Below, piece by piece: positions 48,038 through 57,399 of a DNA stretch of 64,000 bases. Position 1 is the first letter of the stretch, and every line of letters begins with the position of its first letter. This DNA comes from JBFFMO01 sp041390025 (lineage in GTDB: Bacteria > Myxococcota_A > Bradymonadia > Bradymonadales > Bradymonadaceae), in assembly GCA_041390025.1 (NCBI GenBank), contig JAWKQR010000018.1, forward strand, positions 50,514 to 114,513, in the 5' to 3' direction. A model generated the notes under the pieces. The model did not search any database, had not been told where the DNA came from, and saw nothing but the letters and a program-made list of their open reading frames with translations. The translations under genes were made by a program, and so were the position numbers.

Positions 48038-48823
48038 ATGACGAACCGCCAAAATCGGTTATTGATCTGCGTGTTGGGCCTCTGCGGAGCGTGCACGCCC
48101 AATATCTACTCGCCTCCGGCACGTTTCGCACTTTTGGACATTCCTGAAACCGTACGTCGGGGTGATCACGCGATCTCGGCCGTCGGAGGCCTTGAGAGGT
48201 CACTCGACTCCGCAAACGCGAGTTTCGGCGGCGTCACTTACCGGACAGGAATCGGGGAGACGCTCGAAGCAGGAGTCGACGCCACCGTCGCTTGGGTTGG
48301 GGATTCCAATTGCGATTCTGACAGTGATTGTTCATCGACCGCGGACCCCGCGATCGACAACGTGGTCTACTCGGGTCGAGCTCAGGTCAAGTGGTCCATC
48401 GTTCCCGGCAAAGTTTCGTTGGTGAGTGGATTGGGTGGTGGTCACAACTTTGACGCCGGCAGTTACATCTCACCAGACCTAGGTGTTGTCGTCGGCTACC
48501 CCATCGGTTCATTCACGCCGTTTGGTGGTGCGACCATGTTCTTCAGTCAACCGATTGCCACAAAACGCGTCGACGTAAGCTTCGGGGAAGACCCGCGAGG
48601 GTCTCGCTGGGATGAGGCCGCGCAGACCTTGGGTTGGTATGTTCATGCCGGTGTTTCTTACAGCACACCACGGCCGCCAACCGGAGCGCGTTCACGAATT
48701 CAGTACCGCATGAAGTTCGGGGTGAACGCATTTGGGCTTGAGGAGCTTGAGAAATCGCCTGACAACGTGCGTCACAATGCACTTGGGTTAGGGTTCCAAA
48801 TCGGACCTGAGCTCGTCTTTTAG
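48038..48823 (+). CDS. Barrel-type lipoprotein, third tandem paralogue (intact)
   Basis: 261 residues; it starts two bases after the stop of copy 2. Lipobox LCGAC, then IYSPPARFALLDIPE. Shared blocks with copy 1: FGGVTYRTGI, NVVYSGRAQVKWSI, LGGGHNFDAGSYISPDLG, RVDVSFGEDPRGSRWDEA, and LGFQIGPELVF at the C terminus. Copies 1 and 3 are closest to each other. The stop shares TTAG with the stop of the convergent membrane-protein gene. Function unknown; a surface-exposed lipidated barrel is my inference. Confidence 0.85.
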   Translation: MTNRQNRLLICVLGLCGACTPNIYSPPARFALLDIPETVRRGDHAISAVGGLERSLDSANASFGGVTYRTGIGETLEAGVDATVAWVGDSNCDSDSDCSSTADPAIDNVVYSGRAQVKWSIVPGKVSLVSGLGGGHNFDAGSYISPDLGVVVGYPIGSFTPFGGATMFFSQPIATKRVDVSFGEDPRGSRWDEAAQTLGWYVHAGVSYSTPRPPTGARSRIQYRMKFGVNAFGLEELEKSPDNVRHNALGLGFQIGPELVF

Positions 48824-49485
48824 ATCAGTAGCGATTGTTGGAACCACACCCAGGCGGCGCCAAACAACGCGCCAACGACCATCATGACTCGATACGAAGC
48901 ACCAGTCTCGGCCACGAGCGCGATGAGCAACTGCCACAGCGCCAGCGGCAGGATCACCATCGTCCATGGCTCGATCAACGATGAGCCGTGCAACACATAA
49001 GGAAGGCTCACCGCAGTGCTCAGGGTCACGACACCGCCAACGCGGCCCACCACGCCTTTGTTCACAAGCAGTCCGCCCTGCATCACGCCTTGCCAAAAGA
49101 GCACCTGCATCGCGCCGAGCGCGGCATGCAACGGCAAGACTTTCTGAAGCTCGGCAGTCGGCCGCATCGTGCCCATGTTGGTCCACCACGGCTCGAAGCG
49201 CAGCGCCAGAAACAAAATCCAGAGCAGCGGCGCGATGACCAACGCGGCGTTCTTGTGCATCGGATTTTTGACCGGCGTGACGCGGCCAGAAAACTCAACC
49301 CCCACAAAAAAGGCCACCCCAGCGAGTATCGCTGGCTCCCAAACGGCAAGGCCCAACCAACCCTTCATGTTGCCTTCGAGATGCAACTGCAACGGCGAGG
49401 CAAAAAAGATGTGAGGCACTGCGGCGGCAGCGAGCGCAATCCAAGCAAGTGGCTTGGTCCAACGTGTATCGAGCGTGTCGTCCAT
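48820..49485 (-). CDS. Integral membrane protein of unknown function
   Basis: 221 residues with six or seven hydrophobic segments (for example WIALAAAAVPHIFFA, ALVIAPLLWILFLAL, VMMVVGALFGAAWVWF). No recognisable motif. It starts 7 bp after the glycosyltransferase stop, so it is probably cotranscribed with it; a role in the same lipid-linked sugar pathway (for example polytopic partner or flippase-like) is possible but unsupported by motif. Confidence 0.75.
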   Translation of the reverse strand: MDDTLDTRWTKPLAWIALAAAAVPHIFFASPLQLHLEGNMKGWLGLAVWEPAILAGVAFFVGVEFSGRVTPVKNPMHKNAALVIAPLLWILFLALRFEPWWTNMGTMRPTAELQKVLPLHAALGAMQVLFWQGVMQGGLLVNKGVVGRVGGVVTLSTAVSLPYVLHGSSLIEPWTMVILPLALWQLLIALVAETGASYRVMMVVGALFGAAWVWFQQSLLI

Positions 49486-49491
49486 GGTTCT

Positions 49492-50193
49492 CTATGAGCG
49501 GAGCTTGATTTCCCAAACGCGGACAACGGCTTCCAACGCGATCTTCGGGGTCATCTTTGACACCCCGACTTCACGGTCGGGAAATGTAATGGGAACTTCG
49601 TGAATGGTAAATCCGCGCTGATAGGCCCTGTACTTCATCTCGATCTGGAAGACGTAACCCGACGCTCCAATGCCATCGAGGTCGAGCTTACGGAGCACGT
49701 CAGCGCGCCAGGCGACAAATCCCGCGGTGAGGTCTTGGACCGGAATCCCAAGAATCGTACGGGCATAGGTGCCGCCGCCCTTTGAGATAAGACGCCGCAG
49801 TGCGCCCCAGTTCTGGGTGCCACCGCCTTTGACGTAACGAGACCCCACGACGACATCGTAGGTATCAAGGCCCGAGATCAGCGTAGGCACGTACCGCGGC
49901 TGGTGGCTGAAGTCGGCGTCCATCTCGAGGATTTTGTCGTAGTCGCGCTCCAGCGCCCAACGAAAGCCGGCCAGATAGGCGGGACCCAGGCCCGCTTTTT
50001 CGGTGCGGTGCAGCACATGGATGCGGTCGTCGTTCGCGGCCATTTCGTCGGCGGTCGCCCCGGTCCCATCGGGCGACCCGTCGTCGATGACCAAAACATG
50101 AACGGTCGGCGCAACGGCGAAGATCGCTGGGATGATGGCCTGAATGTTCTCCGCCTCGTTGTAAGTCGGCACGCAAATGACCGTCCCACTCAT
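49492..50193 (-). CDS. Polyprenol-phosphate mannose synthase-like glycosyltransferase (GT2)
   Basis: 233 residues, no membrane helix. GT2 features: VCVPTYNEAENI, VIDDGSPDGTG, EMDADFSHQP (DxD), GSRYVKGG. Length and pattern match Dpm1/Ppm1-type enzymes that load mannose (or another hexose) onto polyprenyl phosphate as donor for periplasmic glycosylation. It overlaps the FHA-sigma54 gene by 4 bp (50190-50193) and is followed by a small polytopic protein. Confidence 0.88.
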   Translation of the reverse strand: MSGTVICVPTYNEAENIQAIIPAIFAVAPTVHVLVIDDGSPDGTGATADEMAANDDRIHVLHRTEKAGLGPAYLAGFRWALERDYDKILEMDADFSHQPRYVPTLISGLDTYDVVVGSRYVKGGGTQNWGALRRLISKGGGTYARTILGIPVQDLTAGFVAWRADVLRKLDLDGIGASGYVFQIEMKYRAYQRGFTIHEVPITFPDREVGVSKMTPKIALEAVVRVWEIKLRS

Positions 50194-51569
50194 GAGAGGT
50201 CCTCACGCGAAAGGTCGAGTTTCTTGAGGATGTACTCGACACTCTTGCGGTGAACCCCGGCAATGCGCGCCGCCTTCGACACGTTGCCGCTGGTGCGTTC
50301 CAACAGGCCCTTCCAGTAGGCGAGCTCGAACTCTTCGATCATACGGTTCTTGGCGTCTTTGAAGGGCAGGTTCTCATCGAGCGCCGTCTGCGCCATGGGG
50401 ACGGCACCCATCTCGGCTTCCGAGTCTTCGGACGGCACCTGTTGCCCGCTGAGGTAGCGCGTCTCGAGTTGGTCGCCCTGCGCGAGCAAGACCGCCCGTT
50501 CCACGAAGTTCTTGAGCTCGCGTACGTTGCCCGGCCACTTGTGGCGCTTGAGTTTTTCCATGGTTTTGTAAGCGATGTCGATGTCGCCCCGTCCGGCCAT
50601 AGCCGTCGCAGCCGTCAGGAAATGCTCCACAAGCAGCGGGATGTCCTCGGTGCGCTCACGCAGTGGAGGCAAGTCCACACGAATGACGGCGAAACGGTAG
50701 TAGAGGTCCTCGCGGAAATTGGATTCCTTGACCTCATGCAGCAGGTTGCGGTTTGTCGCCGCGACGATACGTACGTTGGTCTTGATCGTGTCGTTGCCGC
50801 CCACCGGCTTGACTTCACGCTTCTCGAGCGCGCGCAGGAGCTTTGGCTGCAGATCGAGGGGAAGTTCACCGAGCTCGTCAAGGAACAAGGTACCGCCGTC
50901 GGCGGCCTCAAACGCACCTTTGCGTGTTCCCGTTGCCCCGGTGAAGGCGCCTTTGACGTGGCCGAACAACTCGCTCTCGATGATGTCGCGTGCGATCGCC
51001 GAGCAATCCACCACGATGAACGGCCCATCTTTTCGCGGACTGTTCATGTGAATGGCTTCTGCGACAAGCTCCTTGCCGGTGCCCGATTCGCCTTCGATCA
51101 ACACCGTGGCATCCGTGGGCGCCACACGTGCGAGCATCGCGAAGATCTCGCGCATGATCAACGACTTGCCGAGCAGATTGCCAAAGCGCTCTTTCCCGCT
51201 GAACCGGACCTCGACCTCTTCGCCGGTGGTGCGAAACTCGACGTCCGAATCGCCCACGCGAAACGCCGTGCCGTCCTCAAGGTAGACCTCGCCGATGCGT
51301 AGCCCGTTGACGAACGTCCCGTTCTTGCTGTCCTTGTCGCTGAGTCGGTAACCGCGTGCGTCGACCTCAATCTGCGCGTGAAAACGACTGACGGCCGTGT
51401 CGTCGAGCGACAGGTCGTTGTCTGGAGAGCTTCCGATGGCCAGCCGCCGCCCCTTCCCTTCGAGCGTCAGCCCCGCGTTGGGACCCGACTTGACGGTCAA
51501 GGTGTATTTTCGGAGTTCAAGTTTCTGGTCGCCGCTGTCCAGAAACACGGTTCGTGTTATTTCGCTCAT
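50190..51569 (-). CDS. Sigma-54-dependent transcriptional activator with N-terminal FHA domain
   Basis: 459 residues. FHA about 35-115 (LAIGSSPDNDLSLDD, VSRFHAQIEV, SKNGTFVNG). AAA+ domain about 135-365: GESGTGKELVAEAIH, GAFTGA (sigma54-contact loop), GGTLFLDELGELP, FREDLYYRF. Fis-type helix-turn-helix at the C terminus (NVSKAARIAGVHRKSVEYIL). FHA instead of a receiver means control by Ser/Thr phosphorylation, typical of Myxococcota. The targets are unknown; I did not find a convincing -24/-12 promoter nearby. Confidence 0.93.
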   Translation of the reverse strand: MSEITRTVFLDSGDQKLELRKYTLTVKSGPNAGLTLEGKGRRLAIGSSPDNDLSLDDTAVSRFHAQIEVDARGYRLSDKDSKNGTFVNGLRIGEVYLEDGTAFRVGDSDVEFRTTGEEVEVRFSGKERFGNLLGKSLIMREIFAMLARVAPTDATVLIEGESGTGKELVAEAIHMNSPRKDGPFIVVDCSAIARDIIESELFGHVKGAFTGATGTRKGAFEAADGGTLFLDELGELPLDLQPKLLRALEKREVKPVGGNDTIKTNVRIVAATNRNLLHEVKESNFREDLYYRFAVIRVDLPPLRERTEDIPLLVEHFLTAATAMAGRGDIDIAYKTMEKLKRHKWPGNVRELKNFVERAVLLAQGDQLETRYLSGQQVPSEDSEAEMGAVPMAQTALDENLPFKDAKNRMIEEFELAYWKGLLERTSGNVSKAARIAGVHRKSVEYILKKLDLSREDLS

Positions 51570-51635
51570 GAGCCATCCACCGCAGGTTCGGGTGGAGTTT
51601 GCCCCATTTTTGGCAGAACCGCCACGTTCGGCGTG

Positions 51636-52850
51636 TCAGTTGCCGTAGCACGCCAAAATCTGGTCCTTGGTGCCACGGATCATCTTGATGCTTGAGCCTG
51701 CCAATACGATCACGATCTCGTCACCGATGCGCCCCATGCGGACAAAGCGATTGCTCTGGCTGGTGTCGCCAAAGTCGATGGTCGTCAGCGTGTTGCCTTC
51801 AACGAAGGCGCCCTTTGACACCGTCGTGGTTGTGGAGGTCGTCTCGGTCCATGTTGCGAAATCGCCACCATCCACAGGAACAAAATCAAAATCAATGATG
51901 CCCGAATTCGATGGGCTCACCGAAACGCCGGTCGCGCAGTCCGAAAGGAAGAGCCCCTGCGTTCCAGTGCGATACAAGGCCTTGTTCTGGCCGCGTTGTG
52001 TCTTGGTCTTGTAGGGTGTCAGAAGCGGCGTGCCAAACCCGCACCCGGTGGGATCGGTCGCCAGCCGATCATCGACGTACCCATAAAATCCGTAGAAACC
52101 GCCTCCCCCAGCAACCGAGAAGCGATTTCCCTCGACGTGTGAAAAATCTATACCCTCGACGTTGTACATCCCCAATCGGGTGAAAACCTGCCCTGTCTTG
52201 AACTCATAGGGTGGAGTGACATTGACGAATCGCGAGCTGTACTCGCTTTTGTCCACACCAGGGGCGGTGGTTGCGTAGCCAATCATGACCGCGGGTGGCA
52301 CCGCTGGAACGAACGCCACCTGAACCTGATTGTCGGTCTCGATGTCGGGCATGGGGCGCGTTTTGGAACAGGTGCCGGCCGCGTTGCATGTCGATATGCT
52401 TAGGTACTTCGCGATGCCTCGGGACTCTGCGAGCAGAAACCGTGGTGGATCAACACTCATCAATGCCACGTCGAAACTGCCCGTGCCTTCACCAAACTTG
52501 GTTGGGGATTCGACATCCGTGAGGGAAACTGGTGCGACGCCATCTTCATCGACCAAAAACACAAGGTACTCGGAGCTGACATCGACCACGGCGACCATTT
52601 GGTCGTTGCGCCAATCGACCTGCATGCCCAACCGTCCGAGCGCGGATCGAGGACTCAACTCCGTTTCGAGGTTGCACTCAGGGTCCACTCCCACATCCGC
52701 ATCCGACCCAGTATCAAGGCCCGCATCCGCAATGTTATTGACACCCACGTCAACGGTGTTGTTGCCTTCGGATTCAGGCAGCTCGTCGAGCGATGCCGAG
52801 AACACGCATCCCGAGAGGGCAACAGGCAGCAAGCACACGAGGTGTTTCAT
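51636..52850 (-). CDS. Lipoprotein of unknown function
   Basis: 404 residues from ATG 52850 (MKHLVCLLPVALSGC lipobox). A Ser/Asp/Asn linker (NNTVDVGVNNIADAGLDTG) resembles the flexible stalks of other lipoproteins here. The rest is beta-rich with possible propeller-like blades (for example FVRMGRIGDEIVIVL). No enzyme motif. The ATG overlaps the ATG of the divergent yjbQ (CATG 52848-52851), so no intergenic promoter space exists between them if both starts are right. Confidence 0.75.
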   Translation of the reverse strand: MKHLVCLLPVALSGCVFSASLDELPESEGNNTVDVGVNNIADAGLDTGSDADVGVDPECNLETELSPRSALGRLGMQVDWRNDQMVAVVDVSSEYLVFLVDEDGVAPVSLTDVESPTKFGEGTGSFDVALMSVDPPRFLLAESRGIAKYLSISTCNAAGTCSKTRPMPDIETDNQVQVAFVPAVPPAVMIGYATTAPGVDKSEYSSRFVNVTPPYEFKTGQVFTRLGMYNVEGIDFSHVEGNRFSVAGGGGFYGFYGYVDDRLATDPTGCGFGTPLLTPYKTKTQRGQNKALYRTGTQGLFLSDCATGVSVSPSNSGIIDFDFVPVDGGDFATWTETTSTTTTVSKGAFVEGNTLTTIDFGDTSQSNRFVRMGRIGDEIVIVLAGSSIKMIRGTKDQILACYGN

Positions 52851-53253
52851 GATCTTCAAGCTCACAGTTCAAACCACGCGCCAAGGTCTGCACGACATTA
52901 CCCAACAGATTGCAGACGTGGTCAAACAATCTGGACTCCACGAAGGTGTGTGCAATGTCTTCATTCAGCATACGTCGGCATCCCTCACGATCCAAGAGAA
53001 TGCCGATCCGTCGGCGCGGCGCGATCTTGAGCGGTGGCTTAATCGTTTGGTTCCCGAGAACGACTCCCTTTACACCCACACCGCAGAAGGACCCGACGAC
53101 ATGCCTTCGCACATCAAGGCTATCCTGACGTCCACGAGCCTAACCATTCCCGTCCTTGAGGGACGGCTCGGCCTCGGCACGTGGCAAGGAATCTATCTTT
53201 GGGAGCACCGCCGGGAGGCGCACAGCAGGCGCCTCGTCGTTCATGTAGGTTAA
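52849..53253 (+). CDS. yjbQ: YjbQ family (UPF0047) protein
   Basis: 134 residues. QHTSASLTIQENADPSARRDLERW, ddMPSHIKAILTSTSLTIPV and LGTWQGIYLWEHR are the family signature, close to E. coli YjbQ along the whole length, and ATG 52849 fits its start. The family has reported thiamine-phosphate-synthase-like side activity; the true role is uncertain. The stop shares TTAA with the stop of the convergent EAL gene (53250-53253). Confidence 0.92.
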   Translation: MIFKLTVQTTRQGLHDITQQIADVVKQSGLHEGVCNVFIQHTSASLTIQENADPSARRDLERWLNRLVPENDSLYTHTAEGPDDMPSHIKAILTSTSLTIPVLEGRLGLGTWQGIYLWEHRREAHSRRLVVHVG

Positions 53254-54569
53254 CCGATTCCGCTGATCATTCGCTCGGGGCGGCCAAGCAGGAAGCCCTG
53301 GCCCAGTGGGATGTTCAGCGACTGCAACGTCGCCAAATCCGCTTGGTTTTCGATGCCTTCCGCGATCAATTTTGCTTCCGAACGGGTGGCCAGCTCCAAC
53401 AGGTAGAGCGCAAGAGCTTGCTTTCGAGTGCTCGCGGAGATGCCACGCGTCAGCGAGATGTCCATCTTGATGAAGCTCGGTTCCAGGTCGGCAATGAGTT
53501 GCAGGTTGGACGTCCCGGTGCCCACATCATCGACCGCAAACCGATAACCCCGCTTCTTGAGCTTTTGAACATTGGGCAGAATGCGGCGAAGCTGATCCAT
53601 CGTCGTGTTCTCGGTGATCTCAAACACGAGCTGCGATGGGTGCAGTCCATCGCCCTCCCATTGCCGAAGCATGGTTTCGAGGTCCTTCATGGGCTCGTAA
53701 AATGCCTGGGGGAGGGTGTTCACAAACAGTGCACCACCGGCCAAGGTCGGACGCCTGCGCACCGAGAGCGTTCTGCACGTCTGGTCGAGCTCCCCGTCGA
53801 GCTCAGCCTTCGCAGCGGCGACGAACAAGTGGACCCCCAGCCGGTCCGCGTCCGCGGTCTCGGCGCGACTGAGCGCTTCGTAGCCGACGTTGTTCATGGT
53901 CTCGAGATCCACGATCGGCTGGTACAGCGTCGTAATCTTTCGCTGCGCAATCATGTGCCCCACGACCCGATGCCGCTGCCGCGCGATCTCGCGTTGGTTG
54001 ACCTGACCATCGACCCGCGCCTTGCGGATGGCGCGGTAGATTTCGCGCTTGGGCTCGACGCTGTCGTTGCGCAAAATCAGCGCACTGCCACACGCCATCT
54101 GTTCAAGGGCGTGGTGGAACCACCACTCAGCGGACGAAAACGCCTCGAAGATTTGCCGTTTCAGCCGGTTAACCACCAGCTCAAAATCGATGGGGGGCCC
54201 AATGCTTTCGTCGCGGGGAGCGGTCAAGAACACGATCACGGACTCCCCGTCCTCAGCGTCCACGCACAGGATGTCGTCCCGGCGCAATCCGCTGCCACGC
54301 ATGGAATCCACGGCCTGTGCGATGCGGCTCATGAGAATTCGAAAATTCGGCGATCCGTGTTGACGCTCCCACGGTCCAAGCTCGGTACCGTCCACGACGA
54401 TCAAGCCGACACACGAACGGTCTTCGACCATCTCCGCGAGGCGAGTCATCATTGACGAAATGGATGGAACGGTCGACGTCAGGAGACGCGCGTCTTCATC
54501 ACGCACGGCCTCCGAGAGCTCTTCAAGCTCATGCCGCTCTGAGGTCTCAAAAACGTCGAGATCCTGCAT
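53250..54569 (-). CDS. EAL-domain c-di-GMP phosphodiesterase
   Basis: 439 residues, soluble. The first about 190 residues are of unknown type (possibly a degenerate GGDEF-like sensor: LIVVDGTELGPWERQHG). EAL domain about 195-435: TLYQPIVDL, YEALSRAE, FVNTLP, FEITEN, DDVGTG, FIKMD, EGIEN, GQGFLLGRP. The Glu, Asn, two Asp, Lys and Glu needed for catalysis are present (V for F in DDFGTG), so activity is expected. It would oppose the FHA-GGDEF cyclase elsewhere in the window. Confidence 0.92.
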   Translation of the reverse strand: MQDLDVFETSERHELEELSEAVRDEDARLLTSTVPSISSMMTRLAEMVEDRSCVGLIVVDGTELGPWERQHGSPNFRILMSRIAQAVDSMRGSGLRRDDILCVDAEDGESVIVFLTAPRDESIGPPIDFELVVNRLKRQIFEAFSSAEWWFHHALEQMACGSALILRNDSVEPKREIYRAIRKARVDGQVNQREIARQRHRVVGHMIAQRKITTLYQPIVDLETMNNVGYEALSRAETADADRLGVHLFVAAAKAELDGELDQTCRTLSVRRRPTLAGGALFVNTLPQAFYEPMKDLETMLRQWEGDGLHPSQLVFEITENTTMDQLRRILPNVQKLKKRGYRFAVDDVGTGTSNLQLIADLEPSFIKMDISLTRGISASTRKQALALYLLELATRSEAKLIAEGIENQADLATLQSLNIPLGQGFLLGRPERMISGIG

Positions 54570-54633
54570 TCCGCGCTCACTGCGTCAGGGTTTTCTTATC
54601 AAGTGAATACGATACGGATCGCTAGACAGCCTG

Positions 54634-55983
54634 TCAATTTGACGGCATCAGGCGATACTCACTCAAGGACTCGATGATCGTTGTATTTGGCATGCGCAAA
54701 CGACGTTGAACTACGCCCTTTCCCCAAACGAAAACGCGGTCCTGCGGGTACCCAACGTTGCGGTCCCACGCCCCCAATGGTCCTTCGCCCGTCACCACCA
54801 AGGTCGACGGAAAAACGCCTCCCGGCAACTCCAACGCGGGTCCGATCTCGGACGTAAAGACGGCAGAGTTCGACTCAAATCCCCCCGCAGACCATCGCGC
54901 ACCGGGCTTGAGCGGAAACGTAAAGATGGGGGCCTGCGACGCGAAGTAGCCGAGCAACCACGCCGTATCTTCGATGTTTCGACGACAGCCGCCGTCACAC
55001 ATGTAAATGCGGCGTGGGGTCGCCACCCACCACTCGTCCGCCTTGGTCAGCAGGGTGTCGTTGTAGGAACGGCGCAAACGAACGAGCCGTAGCGTGTCGT
55101 ATCGGTCGACCGACACCACTTCAACGACCACCGCGGTGGCCATCTCTTCGGGGTCGACCACGTCCTCTTCACGACCTTCTGGGTAACGCGTGTATCGCCA
55201 AAATGACCCGACCTGAAGCGGATAGGGATACTCCTCGGGACGCATCAACTCGGGCTTGAGATGCATGCCTGACGCGACCAAAACACGAAGACTGGAATCG
55301 TATCGGATCGGCGAACCCAAGTAGTAGGTTGGGGTGTCCCCTTGGATCTTAAGCACCTTCGAGACCGGCAAATCAAACGTCGTGTTCCCAGGAAGATATC
55401 GAAGGGTCAGATGACCGTTCCAAAACTGCGCGACATCTTCGTCGTTCGAGGCTGGCTTGCCGTCCAACTTTCGCGGGTCGCCCGGCGAAAACTCAACGAA
55501 TTCAAACAGCCCCTCCCAGCTCTCGGACCGAGCCTCCGAGGGGTTGGGCAGATCAAACAGGTCCCATACCGCGCTTGATTTCGCCTGAAGGCCGTCAACA
55601 AACGCTTGCGCGGGTGCTGGGGCCATACGGACCAGATCCGAGTACGCTTGAACGGGGACGAACACGTGGTCCCAAAGGTGCTCGTCCCGAGACAACAGCG
55701 CCTGAGTGATGGCCCGTCCCAAGAGTTCTGGGCTGCCAAGCACCGGGAGCGGCTTGACGGCTTCCACCTTTGCGCTCGCCGGGGACACGCCACGAACGAG
55801 CTGTCGGGCAAGCCGCTCTTCATTGACCTGAGCGGCCTCCGGCGTTTGCTCGGGGTTCTCGGTGTAGACCAGAGGGCGCATCGGCCAAGAGGACACATCG
55901 GGGTCGGCCGGCATGCAACCGGCGAGCGCCAACGCCAAAAGAAAAAGGCGGCCTGAGCCGCCCCTTGAAAAGAACCCACGCAT
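54634..55983 (-). CDS. Lipoprotein of unknown function
   Basis: 449 residues from ATG 55983 (MRGFFSRGGSGRLFLLALALAGC lipobox region). An upstream open extension overlaps the previous gene and is rejected. The mature part has a central block QVGSFWRYTRYPEG and a Cys pair MCDGGC, but no known domain. It starts 2 bp after the neighbouring lipoprotein gene stop, so the two are cotranscribed and may work together. Confidence 0.8.
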   Translation of the reverse strand: MRGFFSRGGSGRLFLLALALAGCMPADPDVSSWPMRPLVYTENPEQTPEAAQVNEERLARQLVRGVSPASAKVEAVKPLPVLGSPELLGRAITQALLSRDEHLWDHVFVPVQAYSDLVRMAPAPAQAFVDGLQAKSSAVWDLFDLPNPSEARSESWEGLFEFVEFSPGDPRKLDGKPASNDEDVAQFWNGHLTLRYLPGNTTFDLPVSKVLKIQGDTPTYYLGSPIRYDSSLRVLVASGMHLKPELMRPEEYPYPLQVGSFWRYTRYPEGREEDVVDPEEMATAVVVEVVSVDRYDTLRLVRLRRSYNDTLLTKADEWWVATPRRIYMCDGGCRRNIEDTAWLLGYFASQAPIFTFPLKPGARWSAGGFESNSAVFTSEIGPALELPGGVFPSTLVVTGEGPLGAWDRNVGYPQDRVFVWGKGVVQRRLRMPNTTIIESLSEYRLMPSN

Positions 55984-55985
55984 CG

Positions 55986-57266
55986 TTACGGCGAGTCCGT
56001 GTTGCCGATGTTGGCGTTCTGGTCGTTGAAGTAGGGGTACGGCGCCAAATCCACGAAGTTCTCGCCAGAATTCCACTGCCAGATCAGAGGATTGACCGGA
56101 CGTCCGAAGAGCACGAAGAAATGCTCGCTGCCCTGCGGAATCTTGACAGAAGACTCCACGTACGCGCCGTTGCCGTGCTTGCCGAGTGTATCCCCCGACT
56201 TGGGTCCAAAAATGGTCTGAAGCCCGGGGGTACGGATGCGGAACTGCATCTCGCAACCCAACGAGTTACCGTTTCGCGTGCTGTAAGTGATGACTTGGCT
56301 GCCGGAATCTGGCTTCGCCATGGTCGCGTTGTACTTCTTAAGCGCCTTGCACTCTGCAACTGCGAGAGGATCGACAGTGACGTCGTCCCACGTGATGTCT
56401 CCCTCGGGGCACTGAACCTGAGCATCACCCGATGGGAACGGCAGGGGTGTTGCGCCTTCGGGCTGTTTGACGGTGATCGCGCCAGCGACGCACTCGAAGT
56501 ACTCGCGCGTGGGCGGCAATGCGATGATTTCGTCTTCGATCTGCGACTCGCCCCACACGGGACAGATTGTGTTCGCGAAGGCTGCCGAAGGACAGTCAAC
56601 AAAGAAGAAGTAGGGATCGGGATCGATGAGCTGGGCCAAGATGTCGACCTCGCCCATCGGCACGCCTGAGCCAGAACGCGGAATCGGTGCCTGAGTGGGC
56701 ACGGGCAGGTTTCCACACTCGGTAGGCACAGGCTGCTGGGTCTCATCGAGGTAACCGGTAGCAGCGCGGCTCTCCAAACGGAATTCGGGCAGGAAGCTGA
56801 AGCCACCTGCGGTCGTGTACTCGTTGCTGAGCGACAGGCCGTTCTCGAACGTGAACTGACACCCTGGATCGATGGTCTGTACGTGACGGAAGAGGGTCGT
56901 CGACAAGGTCTCTTCACCGGTTCGTTTCTTGATGAAGAGGGTACCGGTCTCTTGCGGGTACATCGAGAACAGGTCGTACTCGATGTCGATGGTTGAGGGG
57001 ACACCGTCGATGAGGATGGTCAGCGTCGAACCGAAGTTGCGGTCCACCTCGATGGGCGATTCAGAACGTTCACCGAACGCCAAGCCTTGCACAACGGGGC
57101 CGGCGTTGCCGTACACGCTGAGCGACTCGGCGGCGGTGTAACCATTGATGACAAACAGGAAGACGGTTTCTCCACCGGAGGAGTCACCGCAGCTTGTCAG
57201 GGTCGCAAGGAGCATTGCTGCTGAGGCGAGCGTGGTTGCACGCTGGCGGCCAAACAGAAAGTTCAT
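55986..57266 (-). CDS. Lipoprotein of unknown function
   Basis: 426 residues; signal ends ATLTSC. The N-terminal about 120 residues read like a DUF4397-type beta-sandwich (FVINGYTAAESLSVYGN, LTILIDGVPSTIDIEY), which is a guess. The C-terminal part has several Cys. It leads a two-gene unit with the lipoprotein at 54634-55983. No enzyme motif. Confidence 0.78.
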   Translation of the reverse strand: MNFLFGRQRATTLASAAMLLATLTSCGDSSGGETVFLFVINGYTAAESLSVYGNAGPVVQGLAFGERSESPIEVDRNFGSTLTILIDGVPSTIDIEYDLFSMYPQETGTLFIKKRTGEETLSTTLFRHVQTIDPGCQFTFENGLSLSNEYTTAGGFSFLPEFRLESRAATGYLDETQQPVPTECGNLPVPTQAPIPRSGSGVPMGEVDILAQLIDPDPYFFFVDCPSAAFANTICPVWGESQIEDEIIALPPTREYFECVAGAITVKQPEGATPLPFPSGDAQVQCPEGDITWDDVTVDPLAVAECKALKKYNATMAKPDSGSQVITYSTRNGNSLGCEMQFRIRTPGLQTIFGPKSGDTLGKHGNGAYVESSVKIPQGSEHFFVLFGRPVNPLIWQWNSGENFVDLAPYPYFNDQNANIGNTDSP

Positions 57267-57363
57267 GAGTTGTCCTCGAACGTTCGCGTCGTGTCACTTT
57301 GGAATGGCCCCACGGTAATTCACCTATGGGTGCCCGTCAACCAAGCGTTGGGAGGCCAAGAAA

Positions 57364-57396
57364 CAAAAAAGCCCGAGGATTAACCTCGGGCTTTTC
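57364..57396 (-). terminator. Rho-independent terminator downstream of tRNA-Asp
   Basis: An 8-bp GC-rich stem (57371-57378 with 57384-57391) and a 5-base loop. On the minus strand it is followed by a run of U from A 57365-57370, placed a few bases after the tRNA-Asp 3' end. T 57392-57395 on the plus strand allow weaker action the other way. Confidence 0.88.
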
Positions 57397-57399
57397 GAG

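Noticed and set aside
55984..56256. Longer start of the lipoprotein at 54634-55983
   Set aside because: It overlaps the neighbouring lipoprotein gene and hides a good signal peptide beginning at 55983.
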